Source: Ulota crispa
Taxonomy: Eukaryota; Streptophyta; Bryopsida; Orthotrichales; Orthotrichaceae
DNA length: 64,000 bases
Direction: 5' to 3'
NCBI GenBank assembly: GCA_963920765.1
Contig: OY987251.1
Location: 10,481,219-10,545,218, forward strand
Shown here: piece by piece, positions 32,579 to 45,603 of the stretch
Layout: the number at the start of each line of letters is the position of its first letter
Position numbering within the stretch: position 1 is the stretch's first letter
The notes under the pieces: generated by a model
What the model was told of the DNA's origin: nothing
Database searches by the model: none
What the model saw: only the letters and a program-made list of their open reading frames with translations
Position numbers and translations under genes: made by a program

Positions 32579-32834
32579 AACACGATATTCATTAAAGGGG
32601 AAAGATCGACTAATTTGGGACTTTTGAAGGTTTCAGGTGACCACCTCAAACCGAGCTCCAGCGTTTTTTTTGGTACACGTGCCCTCACCTGAGAGGAGGA
32701 ATTTGCGAGGGAAAAAATCTTAGTGGCTCAGACTAAATCTGATACCTTCGAATCTGGTTTAAGGTGGCTATTTTGGATTAAGGTGAAATACAAAATGGTA
32801 CACATGTTTTTCCCCTTTTAATGAATATCGTGTT
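32579..32834. mobile_element. 256-bp TIR element in the 5' leader intron
   Basis: The left end AACACGATATTCATTAAAGG plus GGAAA is matched by its inverse TTTCCCCTTTTAATGAATAT plus CGTGTT, with one indel. GGTG flanks the element on both sides (32575-32578 and 32835-32838), a candidate 4-bp target duplication. It lies about 20 bp downstream of the putative splice donor at 32559. Confidence 0.7.
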
Positions 32835-32876
32835 GGTGTGTATTGTCGGAGCTTTCAGGGGAGCATTAGCTTCAGA

Positions 32877-35800
32877 ATGGCAGTAAAGGATCTTCCCTCC
32901 AGTGACCACGCCGAAGGTAACTGTAATCATTGTTAAAGCCATGGCCGCTTGTATGTACTTTTATAACTCAGAGTGTCTATATAGCCTGGAATAGACCGTG
33001 ATTGTGTTTTGATATTCTTTGTGATTTCCATTGCTGCAGCAAAGAAGCATGAATCGAAAATCATACCTCAGGAAATTCTCTTCGCATATCAGAAGGAGCA
33101 GGCGCGCCTTTCTTCTGACGGCCTGATGTTGGCCTATTTGGCTCCTTCGCCTGACCAGGTCCTAAATGTGGTAAGTAGTGGCATCAAGAATGAATCCGAT
33201 CATAATTTTGTTTATTAGAAATGCACTGACATCTTCAAATTTGTGTTTATTGTACAATTTTAAGTCATGCGTCATTAAACCCTTTGAGATGATTGAATTT
33301 TTTTTCTCGTGTAACAGTTTGCCAGAGTTTAAGCAACAAATGGGGTTGAATGAGAAAATATAAAGCCCCTGTAAGCAAACAGAATTTGGTTTGAAAATTT
33401 TGCAAGACAGCCAGTATTAGCAAGTACGTCATTTCGTGACGGTTTGAGTCGTTAAAAATGCGTGTTGTGTTTTAATTATGTAATAAGATTAATAACTCTA
33501 CCATTGATTTTTTGAACAGTAGTACGAAATCTTGCACATGTCCATAGTGAGCATCTATGAATAAAACGGACATACTAATAAATTTTTGCTGAGTTGAATA
33601 AAAATTTCTTAATTGGATTTTGGATGCCACTAAACTTACTGTTTTGTGCATGGTCTCGCGCAGTGGGTTCGATCGCTTCACGCCACAGAGGAGGAGGCCA
33701 AGCAAATTACTTTCGAAACGCATCGGGGGGTAATGAAGCAGAACTTCATGAGGTTATGGAGACTGAAAATTGGTTGCATATCTAGTGGGATTTTGAATTT
33801 GTATATCGCCCTTGTTTAATTTTCTCGGTCTTCATTTCCAATGTAGGTGCACTTTTACATTTGGAACCCAAGTGGTGAATACATCATTTATAAAGTCGAC
33901 AATGGAGGTGATTGATCATGCCCTTTAAATCTTGTGTGTAATGTACTAATGCGTTGTTGCTTCAACTAGAAATTGAAAGTAGACATTCGAAACTCCTAAC
34001 CATTTATAGTAACTTTCAAAACATATTTGTCTAATGTAGGTCGTAATTTGTTTTTTCTATAGGATTCTGTAGCTATCTTCCATGAAGCTTTCTAAATGAT
34101 AAATCTTTTTTACGATTACTACGGATATGGAATTAGCCACTTTGGACCATTTGGGCACCCCCCCTGCAAAACTTTTCAAAGTTATTTTATTTTGAAATCG
34201 AACTCCAGTTACAAGTGCTGCTTCTCCATCTTCTAAGTCCTTGTGATATGTAAAGATGATCATCGTTCTGAGTCTAAGACTTCAATTGAATTATGCAGGA
34301 TGCGATGATTATGTTCATTTCTCCGTAGAGGTAGCTACGGGTGTTTTACAAGCATTGACGCCATTAGTTGGCGTGTGTTCAAAGCTTGTACCCAGCAGCA
34401 TAAGTGGGCTTCGCCCGTACGAGATGTTATTCTGCATGAACATCAGAGAACCTTCTGACTTTGATGTGGTAAGTTATGAATTCCAGAAACATCCCGTAAA
34501 ATAGAGGATAAACATTCCATTACAGTTAACCTTTTAACCAATTTGGTGTGTACTTTCATTGGAAGATCATTATAGAAGCGTTCTAGACATCAGTTTTTAT
34601 CTACTAAACATGAATTTCTTTTGCAATCTTTCAAAGTGGGATGCTAGAGCACTATTGAATTACAGTAGACAACGCCTGATCTTCGTTCACTGATCAGTTG
34701 CCATAGACACTACTAGCCAAGTCATGCTGAGACTATGCTTGGTAATTGAAGGCGTACTAAATATACTGGAAGAGTTGCAGTTGGTAACAAGAGTTGGTCA
34801 GTACGAGACAGGATCAGGTCCCTTATAAGGTAGAAGCACCCAGATGTGACACTTACCTCAGATGTGGTAATCTGGAGGGTCTTTTGAGAATGTAATGGCA
34901 TGTGCTTGTTAGGAAATGGGTACAGATCCAAGCAACATTGTTTTTGGAATTTTCTGAGATCGTATGAATAAATTATGAATTGTTGAAGGTAACTCCTTAG
35001 ATTCACCTATTGTGAACACTAGACCCCTGAAAAAGCAACAACAGCAAGACCATGTCATGACAACAAAAAGAGCATGTCACACCCAATCAAAAACTACCAT
35101 CTACACAATTTCTATTCCCTTATGTAAACTTGCGTGTTTGATTTGGATGCATTCGTGTCTTGTGTGGGTGCAAATCTGTCTACTTTAGGTTTAATTTTAG
35201 ATGTCAGAGAACGGCTGGTGTTGCAATTGGGTGCTCCTACCTTAGCATAATCATGCTCTACTCATTTCAAAGCTATCATTTTAGAGCAGGAGCTCATCGA
35301 TTTTTTTTTCGGAGCTAATTGATTTTTGCTTGGCTTGCAGTACAAAGTGAACATTAAGACTGGCGAGACAACGCTCCACATTCAGAATCCCGGAGATGTG
35401 TCCGACTGGTTATGTGATGGGAGTTCGGTGGTTCGGGGTGCCTTAGCATTTGACTTGGTCGATGGAAGCCAAACCGTCCGAGTACGTGATGGACTGGAGT
35501 CGGAATGGCGTGGCGTTCTTCGCTGGAGCTCTCAGGATTCAGGAAGCTTGGTGATTTTCAGTTGCATGTTTTCTTTTTCAGGTTCCGAGATAGTTTCTTT
35601 CTTCTCAATTTCGAATTAGTCCATCTAAACTTGAACCAGTTTACTATAACCTTCTCCTAAATGACATCCTAGAATATCTTACACTTGCCACACAATCATA
35701 GTCTGTAGCACGCTTGTCACACATTCGAACAATATCCTCGTGAAATTTGGGACCTCAGGTGGGAAAATTACGTTTTGGCTTTGGCGCTTTAAGTTCGCAT

Positions 35801-38800
35801 GTATTAGTCAAGTGACACAACTTGTGGCCATGCATTAACTAACTCCATTTAGCTAATTGTCGGCGCAGTCGGGGTATAGTTTTTTGCCTTGTTCAAGAAG
35901 TGAAACGAAGTAATCTGACAGTCAAATTCCATCATCTGGAGTCTTTGTGTAGGCTGCTTTCGGACCCAGACCAAATGAGATGTACATCACGTCCTCTATC
36001 GACTATCCAACGACTCGCTTGCTCTTGGTTCGTGTTAGAAGTTTTCCCTACTTTTTTTTCTCAATTTGAGTTATTCAGTTTCGTAGATACTCAACGTTGA
36101 GATTTTATTTTGTTTGATATAGAAATAGTAGCTTCCTTTATTCCAATAGAGTTTTAGACTGGATCCTGGACAATTCAAAAGAACACCAATTTATCAAATT
36201 AAACTAGTGCTGAATTGGAAAATGTGCAATCTGATGATGGAAAGTTAGCATGCCTTATCTGATACTAACATTTCATTACTTTTGCATTGTAATGGCAGAT
36301 AAATACTGATGATGGATCGATTGTTTCCGTGATTGCATCAGACCCCAAAATTGATGTAATGCCTATTAGATTTGATCCTTCAAAGGTGTTGTTCATGGAC
36401 TTTCGGACCAAAGAATATTTAGCTGTAGGCTTTTTCTTTGACAAGTTGAAGTGGACGGTTGTACATCCTAGGTAACTCTCTAAACTCAGGATTGAAGTTG
36501 AGTGTCCAAAATGGGTAGACAGAAAATTTGCATTGATAGCCTAGTTCGTTATGCAAATGGATTGCCTACATAAACGCAAATGAATCTTTAACCCGGCTAC
36601 CCCTTCACAGAGTCCATAAGTATTAGAAATACTCACTTGCATATACATAACTTATTGATATTCATTCTCACTTCCATAGATGCAAGATACCTTCTGGAGC
36701 TTGTTAGATTTCACTGTACGTTGTCAAATTCTGGTCTCTGGCAAAGATTATTGATATATTTGACTTGCAGTGTACAAGAGGATTTTAATCTGTTAACAAG
36801 CTTCAGAGATGGTAACATGTACATTGGGAGCCGAGACCGCTCAAATCAGAAGTAAGTTCCCGATCTTTGACCTTCTTGCTGGTTTAAAAAAGTGAAGGTT
36901 TGGTTCAAGCAACAAAGGGCTTGAGAAATGGCGCAATTTTTTATCTAGCACTTTAAAGTTGAAGTCCCATTTTGTGCTTGTAACGAACCGCCGTATAAGA
37001 TTTTTACATTGTTCTACCAACAGTGGCATTATTCCTCTTGAGAGTCCCACTATTCCTATCTACCACTCTTACTTTTATCAAAGTTATGATTTCCGCAGTC
37101 ACATCATTATTGTTCTCAATCGTGGCACCTTTTCACTTGAACAATCCTATTATTGTAGCAGGCACATGTTGTTAACACTCATCTTATGCATAACGATCCA
37201 CTCGAACTTTTTGACGAGGCCAGCTACTTGGAGTCAAAAATCTCTCGTTTTCTCTCTTGCAAGTTTGTGTCATTATTTAGTTGGACATTTTTTCCTTTCA
37301 GTATTTGAAGTCAAATACTAACAAAATAACCCCAGTTGACATTCTTTCGATAATCAGTTAAATTTTTTTTTTATTGAGAATTCTAATTTTGTGTCCCTCT
37401 ATGTGACCCAGGTGGGTAGTGACCTACGAGACTGATAACTCTTCTTCAGAAACGTACTTGTATGAGCGAGAGTCCAAAAAGCTGTCGATGCTCTTTCAGC
37501 ACCATCCTCAATTAAATGAGTATGTTTGCCTTCACCTATGATGATGAAGCCTCCTCTCGAAGCAGCGTCATTTTGGAGGTGTTATACATATATGTATGCA
37601 TATTTTAATAAGAGATTTTATTTGCAAGTGTCTCTGCCCAAATAGAATTACCATCATTTAAAATGTCATTCTTTCGTTGACCTGTACGTCAAAACTCTGT
37701 TTATAACTATTCAACCTCTTGTTAAAATTGTCCTTGACAGACGAACTTCGTCTTTAGAATGATGGTCTCCGACATCTTGTCATTACTTTAAACGCATACC
37801 ACGTCTTCATTGGCACAAGAAATAACTACTTTTGCAAACTATCGGTTAACTCTATCCTCGGGGAAGATCTTATAAACGGATGTTTGTGTTACTGATTCGT
37901 GTTTATCATTTTGCAGGTATAAACTAGGCAAAACTCATTCTCATGTTATTAAATCACGTGATGGCCTGGAATTCTTGGTGTACCTCACTTTGCCTTTTGG
38001 TATGGAGGTAATTTGATATGTGGAGAGAGTTTTCTCAAAGCCTTACTTGTTATTACAAACGAACGATGGGAAGAAGATGCTTTCACCCGATGTTAACATT
38101 AGAGCTATCGTACTTTTAATGTATTTTGTAGCAGTGGTTGAATGTGAATACATGTCCTGCACGACATTTAGGGGTTGAATAGGATCTCAAGTGTTTTTGT
38201 TGTGCAGCCCAAAAACCTTCCAATGGTGCTGAGGATTCATGGAGGACCTTGGTACCGCGATTGGTGGGGTTGGGATGCTGAGAATCAGTTCTGGGCTACG
38301 CGTGGTTATGGTATGAAAACATGTTGTTTCTTCTTCAAACTGTATAAATTCTTGCTTAATTATGTATCCTTCCAGGGTTTTGAACCTTCACTTGCACTTG
38401 TAGCCCACAGCTCGTGCACCAATTTTCAACGCTTGCGACAACTTTGTTCCTGACCCAATTCTTTGCCGCATGTCTTTTTTTGGATAGCGTGCCTACAAGT
38501 GGAGTATAGAGCCTCAGAGGGATTTGGTAAAGAGTTCATGCATGCAGGCGACAAGCAATGGGCAGCAAATATGCAGGTCTGGTCATTTAGTTTTAAATGC
38601 CGGCGGATAGACAGTACTCATTAACCCTCTTCTTGAATGAGAGCGCTTCTGTGTTATCCATAAATACTGCATGTTTGATGCATATTGGACAAGATTTTAA
38701 TTCCAATACGCTTTAAGAGATCTTTAATAAAACTCATAAGTGCCATCACACATGATGTACAACTATTTCAAATTAATGGTTAAAAAGAAGATACTAAAAA

Positions 38801-41800
38801 CTATGATTAAATTCTTTTTCATTGAACTGAACTCTAAATAATCTTCCTTAATTGATCTTTGTCTGATAAACTTAGAAGTAGCTACTTAAAACTAGTTCAT
38901 GATTTCTTCTTATATCTTTAGTAGTTGAATTTTGGTGTGACAACTTACATTGAGCTTCAACTCATGCTTGACAACAGAATGACGTAACCGACGCTGTGCA
39001 TTGGGCAATTGCGGAAGGTTATGCTGATAAGGACCGCATAGGCATAACTGGGCTTTCGTATGGTGGTTTTAGCACTCTTGCAGGAATCACCTTCACTCCA
39101 GGTAACTGTCCAGAAGTAGACCTGTCTATTGAGTATATATGCACGTTCCAAGTCGACCTAGTGGTTAATCACCAAGCTAAATCACCTCCATAGGTGTTCT
39201 AGAATCCTCAGCCATGTTACAATTGGCAGAATGTACAAGAAGAGAATTTGAATGAAATGGCATTGCGATCCTACTTGGCAGGGTTTACTTTAGAAAATGC
39301 CTGAAAGGGCATTGCATTTGGCAGGGTTGAATGTGTTTAAGCTTTCTGGGAGGGGATTTTGTATTAGTAATATCTGCCGTTCAGCCACCTTGCTTGAAAT
39401 TAATTGGTAGCTTGACTTGTGCCATTTCATTACACAGACCTTTACAAGTGCGCTGCGGAGTTAGTTGGTCCTTCCGAACTCTTCACAGTGACAACGTTCA
39501 TCGCCCCATACTGGTAAATTTCTGATCATTGCTGTTCAGTTGCTTTTGCTTTTTTCCGGGCAGGTGTCTGGTTTTCATACATCTCTTAAGCTGCTTTGTA
39601 CTGTCAAACTGATTAGGGTCGTTGCAAGGAAGACCTCTGCTGAATGTGTACCGAACAGGAGAATGGAGTTGTACTTTGAGCTTATGAAAACGAGTACATA
39701 ATCAAATTCAAATACTAAAATTTAGCAAAATTTCATAATAAGATATCTTCTCAACACCTTTTGTCTGGAAAATTTATCTCCAAAATTTATTCTCAAAAGC
39801 TGTCAACGGAAAATTTCAACAAAATCTGTACTTTCGTGCTTGAGTTTTAAGAAGATAATAAAAAAAACCAAACCAAAAAAAGGAACCTTTCTAGCATTAA
39901 GGAGCTTTGGATACACGCATGCATTTTTAAACATGAATTAAGCTTTTATCTCCATGACATGCAAAAGAGGAATGCTTCATGCATCAACCTTTATTTTAGA
40001 ATTGATCATTGTCAGCTTGAGTATCTCTTGCAGAGGACAGATAGCCTCAATTTCTAATTTCAAGTTTCGTTTTTTCAGCCAAAAATTTATAATAGAAGCA
40101 TTTAACTTGCAAACATTGACAAACGACTGAAGAATGCTTAACGATGAAAAAAACTAGTTTTAAAACTTATAGACCAATCATACTAGTTGTGTATGCACCT
40201 TGAAGTTGAATTCTCAGTCTATCAACCGCAAAATGAAAAAGTTGTGGCCCTAATGCCACCCCTTTCGACCTCAACATTAAAAATAATTAAAGGGTTACTC
40301 TCTTGCAACAACTTGATTAACATATAATTTCTTGATTACTTGACATTTTTTAATAGTAGTGGTATTGCGCTTTCCAGAACAGCAGACAAGCTATTTCAAA
40401 TGATGTGCCCCGCATCAATAGTACTAACCTGCACTAATTCAAAAATTATATGAATTTGTACTTCACAGTAATTTAGGTGAATGTATTATACTGTGAGCTA
40501 TGTCATTTATATACCATCTCAAATAGTGTGACTCAAGTGGTCAAATTTTCAAAGGGATTTGCAAGCACATAGCTCAGCTCAACTAAAGAGTGTGTTCCTA
40601 CCAAACCTACTTGAGGGTGATGAAAGATTTTGTCCATAGGGTCCCATACTTGTAGAACAAGGACAAGAGGCATGTCAAGTTTTCATATTAATTACGCAAA
40701 TTTCACAAAAATTGATGTGAAGGGTCTTGGACTATTTAAGGTTTTGCAAAAATTCTTGGTACAAAGTCATGTCAAATAGTAGCCCATCCACAAAATTAAT
40801 CCTTCGAGATACTCACGTATAAAAGAGGTTGGCTTGAGGAGTTCTCACTTTTTCAAATGAAACTCAACTTTGTAGAACAAAGGGTCATAGACTCTTTTCA
40901 TGCTCCACATATATGGATTATCGACAATGTTTTGCTGTTTCGTAAATTACTTTTTAACAAAATGACACAACGTCAAAAATTGCGCTTCTCTAGGAAATCA
41001 AGACGGAAGCTACTCAATGATAGAGTGGTGGATCGGAGCAAGGATGAAGAACTGAACAAGCTACGATCTCCAGTATTCCATGTAAAAAACATTTGACTTC
41101 CAGTAGTATTTTTGGTCTCAAATTGAAGTTTGACCGCCTCTGATATCACCTCAACGAGTACTGTTTAAGCTACTTCATATGAATGTTGAAAGGCATTTTT
41201 TATTGTACCTTAACACAGTCACATTCTTGCAGGCTAGTAATGTTCAGGTCCCGCTAATTATGGCTCATGGCAGAAATGATGTGATTGTGAATCCTGGAGA
41301 AAGTGAGCGCATGTTTCAAGTAAGATAATTGGACAACGCACTCTACCTATTGTTTTCTCTGTTTGATTTCACATTTCTATTTTCTGTGAATAACTATTGC
41401 CAGTTTGTGTATACAATCATGGCTTGATTAGCAACTGTGGTGAGTAACAATTTGCCACTGGTACCAACTAAGCAAGGTGTCTTTGCTGTTGTTTGTGATT
41501 CTACTCCAGGCTCTGAAACTGGCTGGCAAGGAAGTGCAGTACCTAATCTATAACGACGAGGTATGAGAAATTCTATTTCATAATGAAACTGAACGAGTCT
41601 GTATAGTTGGCTAGTCTTTTTACATTACAACGTGAATACTGTATTCAACCAAGGTTGCCAGTTTGCTTTTCAGGTCCCTCATGCTATAATGTAGCAATAC
41701 TCATAACCATCACTATATCCATAACCATCACCTCTAAAATCTTGGAAAATCTGTGGAAGTGAATAGATGTCATTACAAGGATGTACAACCTGTGAACATG

Positions 41801-42116
41801 AAACTTTAGTGTTGGTATTAGGTGCAATTGCAGTCGGCTCTTTAAGAATTCACAACTTATTCTCACAGTATCCAAATAACATATTCGAAAGTGCAAACTC
41901 ATCATTTTTCTCTTGCTAGGATCCTATGATTTGCTAGATGTTTATTAATAAACATCATGTTCAAAACCCTTAATTTGACGGTTATGGGTGCTGGTACCTT
42001 ATAGGCTGTTGCAATCGCAATTATCAATGTGCGATGTATCATACTCTCGTATGCATCATTTTATGCAGGCACATGAAGTGAGAGGATATACTTTGGGTCG
42101 CTTTTATGCAATTTAA
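32877..42116 (+). CDS. S9-family serine peptidase (prolyl oligopeptidase type), 19 coding exons
   Basis: Exons: 32877-32916, 33040-33170, 33664-33729, 33847-33907, 34299-34468, 35341-35550, 35953-36027, 36299-36471, 36771-36851, 37412-37519, 37917-38007, 38208-38310, 38488-38576, 38978-39101, 39438-39513, 40994-41081, 41233-41319, 41510-41560, 42069-42116. All phases close, giving 623 residues. Residues 1 to about 390 are the beta-propeller (for instance YLAPSPDQVLNV, FYIWNPSGEYIIYK); the alpha/beta hydrolase follows with IHGGPWYRDWWGW at 412-424. The triad is Ser493 in GLSYGG, Asp578 in AHGRNDVIV and His610 in NDEAHE. The order and motifs fit acylaminoacyl/dipeptidyl-peptidase-like S9 enzymes, which cleave peptides. 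The C-terminus stops 13 residues after His610, short for the family, and its penultimate intron neighbour carries a family B transposon. There is no clear targeting sequence at this start; upstream exons could add one. Confidence 0.9.
34825..35243. mobile_element. Family B-related MITE, copy 4, in a peptidase intron
   Basis: The ends TTATAAGGTAGAAGCACCC and GGGTGCTCCTACCTTA are inverse copies of the family B terminus, but the 419-bp interior differs from the other copies, so it is a distinct subfamily. It lies between exons 5 and 6. A related end, GAGGTAGGAGTATCCAATTG, occurs at about 42402 without a partner. Confidence 0.72.
41687..42002. mobile_element. Family B MITE, copy 5, in the last peptidase intron
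   Basis: The left end is decayed (TAATGTAGCAATACTCATAA) and the right end is GGTTATGGGTGCTGGTACCTT. The interior is clearly homologous to the copies at 6341 and 15628 (CCATCACCTCTAAAATCTTG, AAATCTGTGGAAGTGAATAG). It occupies most of the intron 41561-42068. Confidence 0.85.
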
Positions 42117-43184
42117 CCGGAGTGGCACCAGTAGAAATATGGTCCATGTAGACGTAGCCTCAAGATCCACCCACACTTGGTGTAACTTGTCATAAAACTG
42201 ACAAGATAAACTAATCGTGGGTCTTCAGGCTTCGTCTATGTAGATCTTATTTTTATTAATGGTAAACTTTTTTTGTTTTTGTGAGATTAGTGCAAGGTAG
42301 TAAAGAGATTGAGAGGAAAGCCAAGCAGTCAGTTCTTGTGAATGAATATTGTATGCGATCATTTCCGAGGGAGGTTGCAGATTATAATTGAAGGTATAAT
42401 GAGGTAGGAGTATCCAATTGTGACATTGACTGTAACACATAAAATAATAATATCAAGATTTTAGACTAGAAAAGAATAAGGTTACTGAATGTGTTGCAAT
42501 TGGGTTTAGCAAACCTTAAAAGAGTCCATAACAAGTGTACTTATGTTGTGCAACCTGATTTTCATTTAAAGAGGAGCTACCGTATACTATATGAGCTCTC
42601 AAATAGCAAGAAGTAAAAGCATGACTAGGTTAAGTATCACAACTCTTGACAAGGGACCTTGAACAAGATTCCGTGTTGTTTAAGATGGTTATAAGCTAAT
42701 TCTCTATGCTTGAACAATCCAAAAGGGGAGTGTAACTAAAAGCGCTCTACTAAATCTAAATGGTACATTAAAAATTGCTCAACAATTGTTGCTATATGTT
42801 TAGTACAACAGAATTGAAATATAGGATCAGGTTAGAAAATCCACCAATTAGCTCTGGTCTCTTATTAGTTGAGCATGCAAATAGCAAAAATTTGGACAAG
42901 GTATTTTTCTACACGCAACTCAAAAAGCAAAACCCACTAACAAGCACGGCCGTCATGAAAATTTGCTGGATTAACTTATTGGTGATCACCTTTTTGGACG
43001 TAAGGAGTTGCTATTATCAAATGAGGTCCATCATTTGTGTACACAAATGTGACTAATCATAGCAAATTTTATCCAGTCTTTTTAAATAGCTATACCATAG
43101 TGATAATTTGAATATTTTTTTCATATTTTAGCAAATTAATTAGCCATTCACCTAATATGACAATCGTATTTTGAATCACTGATT
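42117..43184. other. Peptidase 3' flank and intergenic sequence
   Basis: The first few hundred bases should contain the peptidase 3' untranslated region. No further gene was recognised. A lone family B-like terminus lies at about 42402. Confidence 0.4.
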
Positions 43185-43523
43185 AAGGTAAGAGGCTCAT
43201 AAACCGACTACCTAAGGGCTGAAAATGAATTTTGGGGAGGTGAAACTTCTTGAAATACTTTTTTCAGTAAATTTTCCTTGACCTTTGAAAGACAAGAGGA
43301 ATTCGCATCTAACTCAAGTTATTTTGTATTTTTTTTAGAGCAATGTGGAACTAGTTATGAAATTTTGAAGTGGAAAAGTCATAGGGCTCTAAAACCGCCC
43401 ACCTCCTCAAATGTACATCCAATATACACTTCTGAAAAGTTATGAATAAGACATGTATTGACAGAGTTCATTTGAGGAGGTGAACAATTTTAGTACCCTA
43501 ACAGTGTTTGAACCTCCCACCTT
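43185..43523. mobile_element. TIR element with an internal hairpin
   Basis: The left end AAGGTAAGAGGCTCATAAAC pairs loosely with the inverse of GTTTGAACCTCCCACCTT on the right. Inside, 43384-43499 is a tighter inverted repeat: GGGCTCTAAAACCGCCCACC with TCCTCAAATG against CATTTGAGGA with GGTGAACAATTTTAGTACCC. The left end has a relative at about 27696. Confidence 0.55.
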
Positions 43524-44652
43524 AGTAGACTAATTTACAAAAAGAAACGTTGTCAATTCAGTCATTTTTTGTAGATTTGAACGTGTCAGTTCAATTTTAT
43601 TTATTTATTTTTGGTCAATTCAGACACTTTTTTGTCAATTTGGACAGGTCGACGTGTCAATTCGACACTGTATTCTTGTCTAGTACGTACTTGACAAGAA
43701 TCACGGGATCTGGTCATTAGTGGCTTGAACTCTGGTTGAAAAAAAGTTTAAATTTATGCGCAGGGCCATTTTCTGGAGCGGCCTCAAAACAAAATGGATT
43801 GGTACAGTCGAGTGGGAGCTCTCTTCCAGGAGTACTTGGGTGGCCAACTTGGCCCAATCCCAACTGTCACCAATTCTGGAGCTCAACTTATAAGCGATTT
43901 CACCACGTCACCACCACCATCTCAGTAACTTTGAATATTACCAAAAACATACAAGGATTTTATTTACTACAACGCTGGATATGAATTTCAAGTTTTCATC
44001 GATTTGGAGAATTCTTTACATTAGAAATGATCGAAGTTACTTGTGAGATCTCAAAACGGTGCTTAAATTGCTTCTATATTTTTAGGTTTCAAGTTTTAAT
44101 GGATTTGGTGAATTCTTTGAACTAGAAATAAAGTTACTTGTGGGATCTTAATTAAAACGGTGCTTAAATTGCTTCTCTATATTTTTAGGTTGTAAGATCG
44201 TCAAAATCATATTTGAGTTCTTGTATGAGTATTTAGATTGCTTTGAATTTAGACATTCTATTCTTCAGTTCTACAAAGATGTGTTGCACAAACAAAAGCA
44301 GTTTCTTTGGAAGCAATAGCTTGCAATATAATTGCACCTTTTGGTGTAGGGAACATTAAAAAAAAGTACTTGAAAGATCGGCATGAATGAAATGTATCTT
44401 GTGAATGGTTCAACAGTTATTTTAAGTTTCATGGTAGTAGATGGAAATATTTCATCTGTGATATTTTCATTTGGAGGTAGACTTTTTAAAGTTTTAACAT
44501 TTCATTTTGTTGAAGAAAATTCTTAAATCCACATATAATAATATGGTTAATTGAATCTTCACCATACTTGAATGTATTATGATGGTAAGCACCTAGTCAA
44601 TGTTTTTGTTTGAATTCATGACTGTTTCATTGGTGTGCTAAGGCCAAAGCCA
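43524..44652. other. Intergenic; short GC-richer patch at 43755-43925
   Basis: The patch shows open frames in both strands (82 codons plus, 61 codons minus) without recognisable similarity. The phrase GTCAATTCA/GTCAATTTGGACA recurs three times at 43550-43660. Near 44000-44190 two diverged copies of a phrase (TTTCAAGTTTT, GATTTGG(A/T)GAATTCTTT, GGTGCTTAAATTGCTTCT) form a tandem pair of about 110 bp. Nothing else is supported. Confidence 0.35.
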
Positions 44653-44894
44653 CTAACCCCTAAAGGACTAAGCAACCCTTTGCGACCTGTACAATACGGG
44701 GTATTTTTCTTGTATTTGGAGTGCATCCACATCTTTATTACATTTGAGATCAACAAAGAAGCTAGAATATAGATCAATGTTGTTCTAGTGAGGTAGTCAA
44801 GACCCCATATTAAAACTTCTTGTTGGTAGCAAATGCCAGTTATATAGCAGTGTACATAGTATGTATTACAGTAACTTGGTCCTTTAAGGGCTAA
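44653..44894. mobile_element. Family A element, short copy with CTAA borders
   Basis: The left end CTAACCCCTAAAGGACTAAG and the right end ACTTGGTCCTTTAAGGGCTAA are inverse copies. CTAA occurs at both borders in place of TTAA. It is 242 bp long. Confidence 0.68.
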
Positions 44895-45603
44895 GCTATG
44901 GCAACAAGTGCCTTCAACAGCATATTAAGTATTACATAAAAATGAGAATGCATCTCAAGTATACCTTGTTATTGTCATTGAACTACTTTGCGTTCTCATC
45001 TACATAGATTTTAAATGGAATGCCATGTCTTCATCCAATATTGTAGTTGTTCAAAAACTTAGTATTGTCAAATTACCTTGAAACTATTGTTTTTGATATT
45101 TGAAAAATAATTCTACTAAAAAATGAAAACAATATTTCAGATATATATTCTAGTTACACAATTTATATTTAGAATCTTTGTTGTTACAAAGCTCTCAAAC
45201 ACATAAACTTGTTCTAGTAACTTCATAATCGATTGGGTTTGTCTCCTTCTACTACTCTAATGTTGAGCATATTGCCATGAATGTTAAACGTTATTTGGTG
45301 AGTACCCATTTATCACTTGGATTTGTTGAAATACAATTTTGGGTACATAATTGCTTGTATGTTGTTGTACCTTGTTGTTGAGATTTTATTTTCTTGTTAC
45401 TATCCATGTCTATTTAAAATTTTTTCATCAAATTGAGGATTTTCACACGTAGTCAACAAATTATCTCAATATATGGCAATTATGGTAATAATTTCATGAT
45501 TTACTACTACAAACTTCAATCAATGCAAAATGTCTTGTGTTGTCATGTTCAAAGTTAAAATTATTATGCTTAGTTTATTTTACATAAAACACAATAAAGT
45601 TAG

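Noticed and set aside
43701-43984. Small frames on both strands in a GC-richer patch
   Set aside because: No family match, splice partner or conserved motif; kept only as part of the intergenic description.
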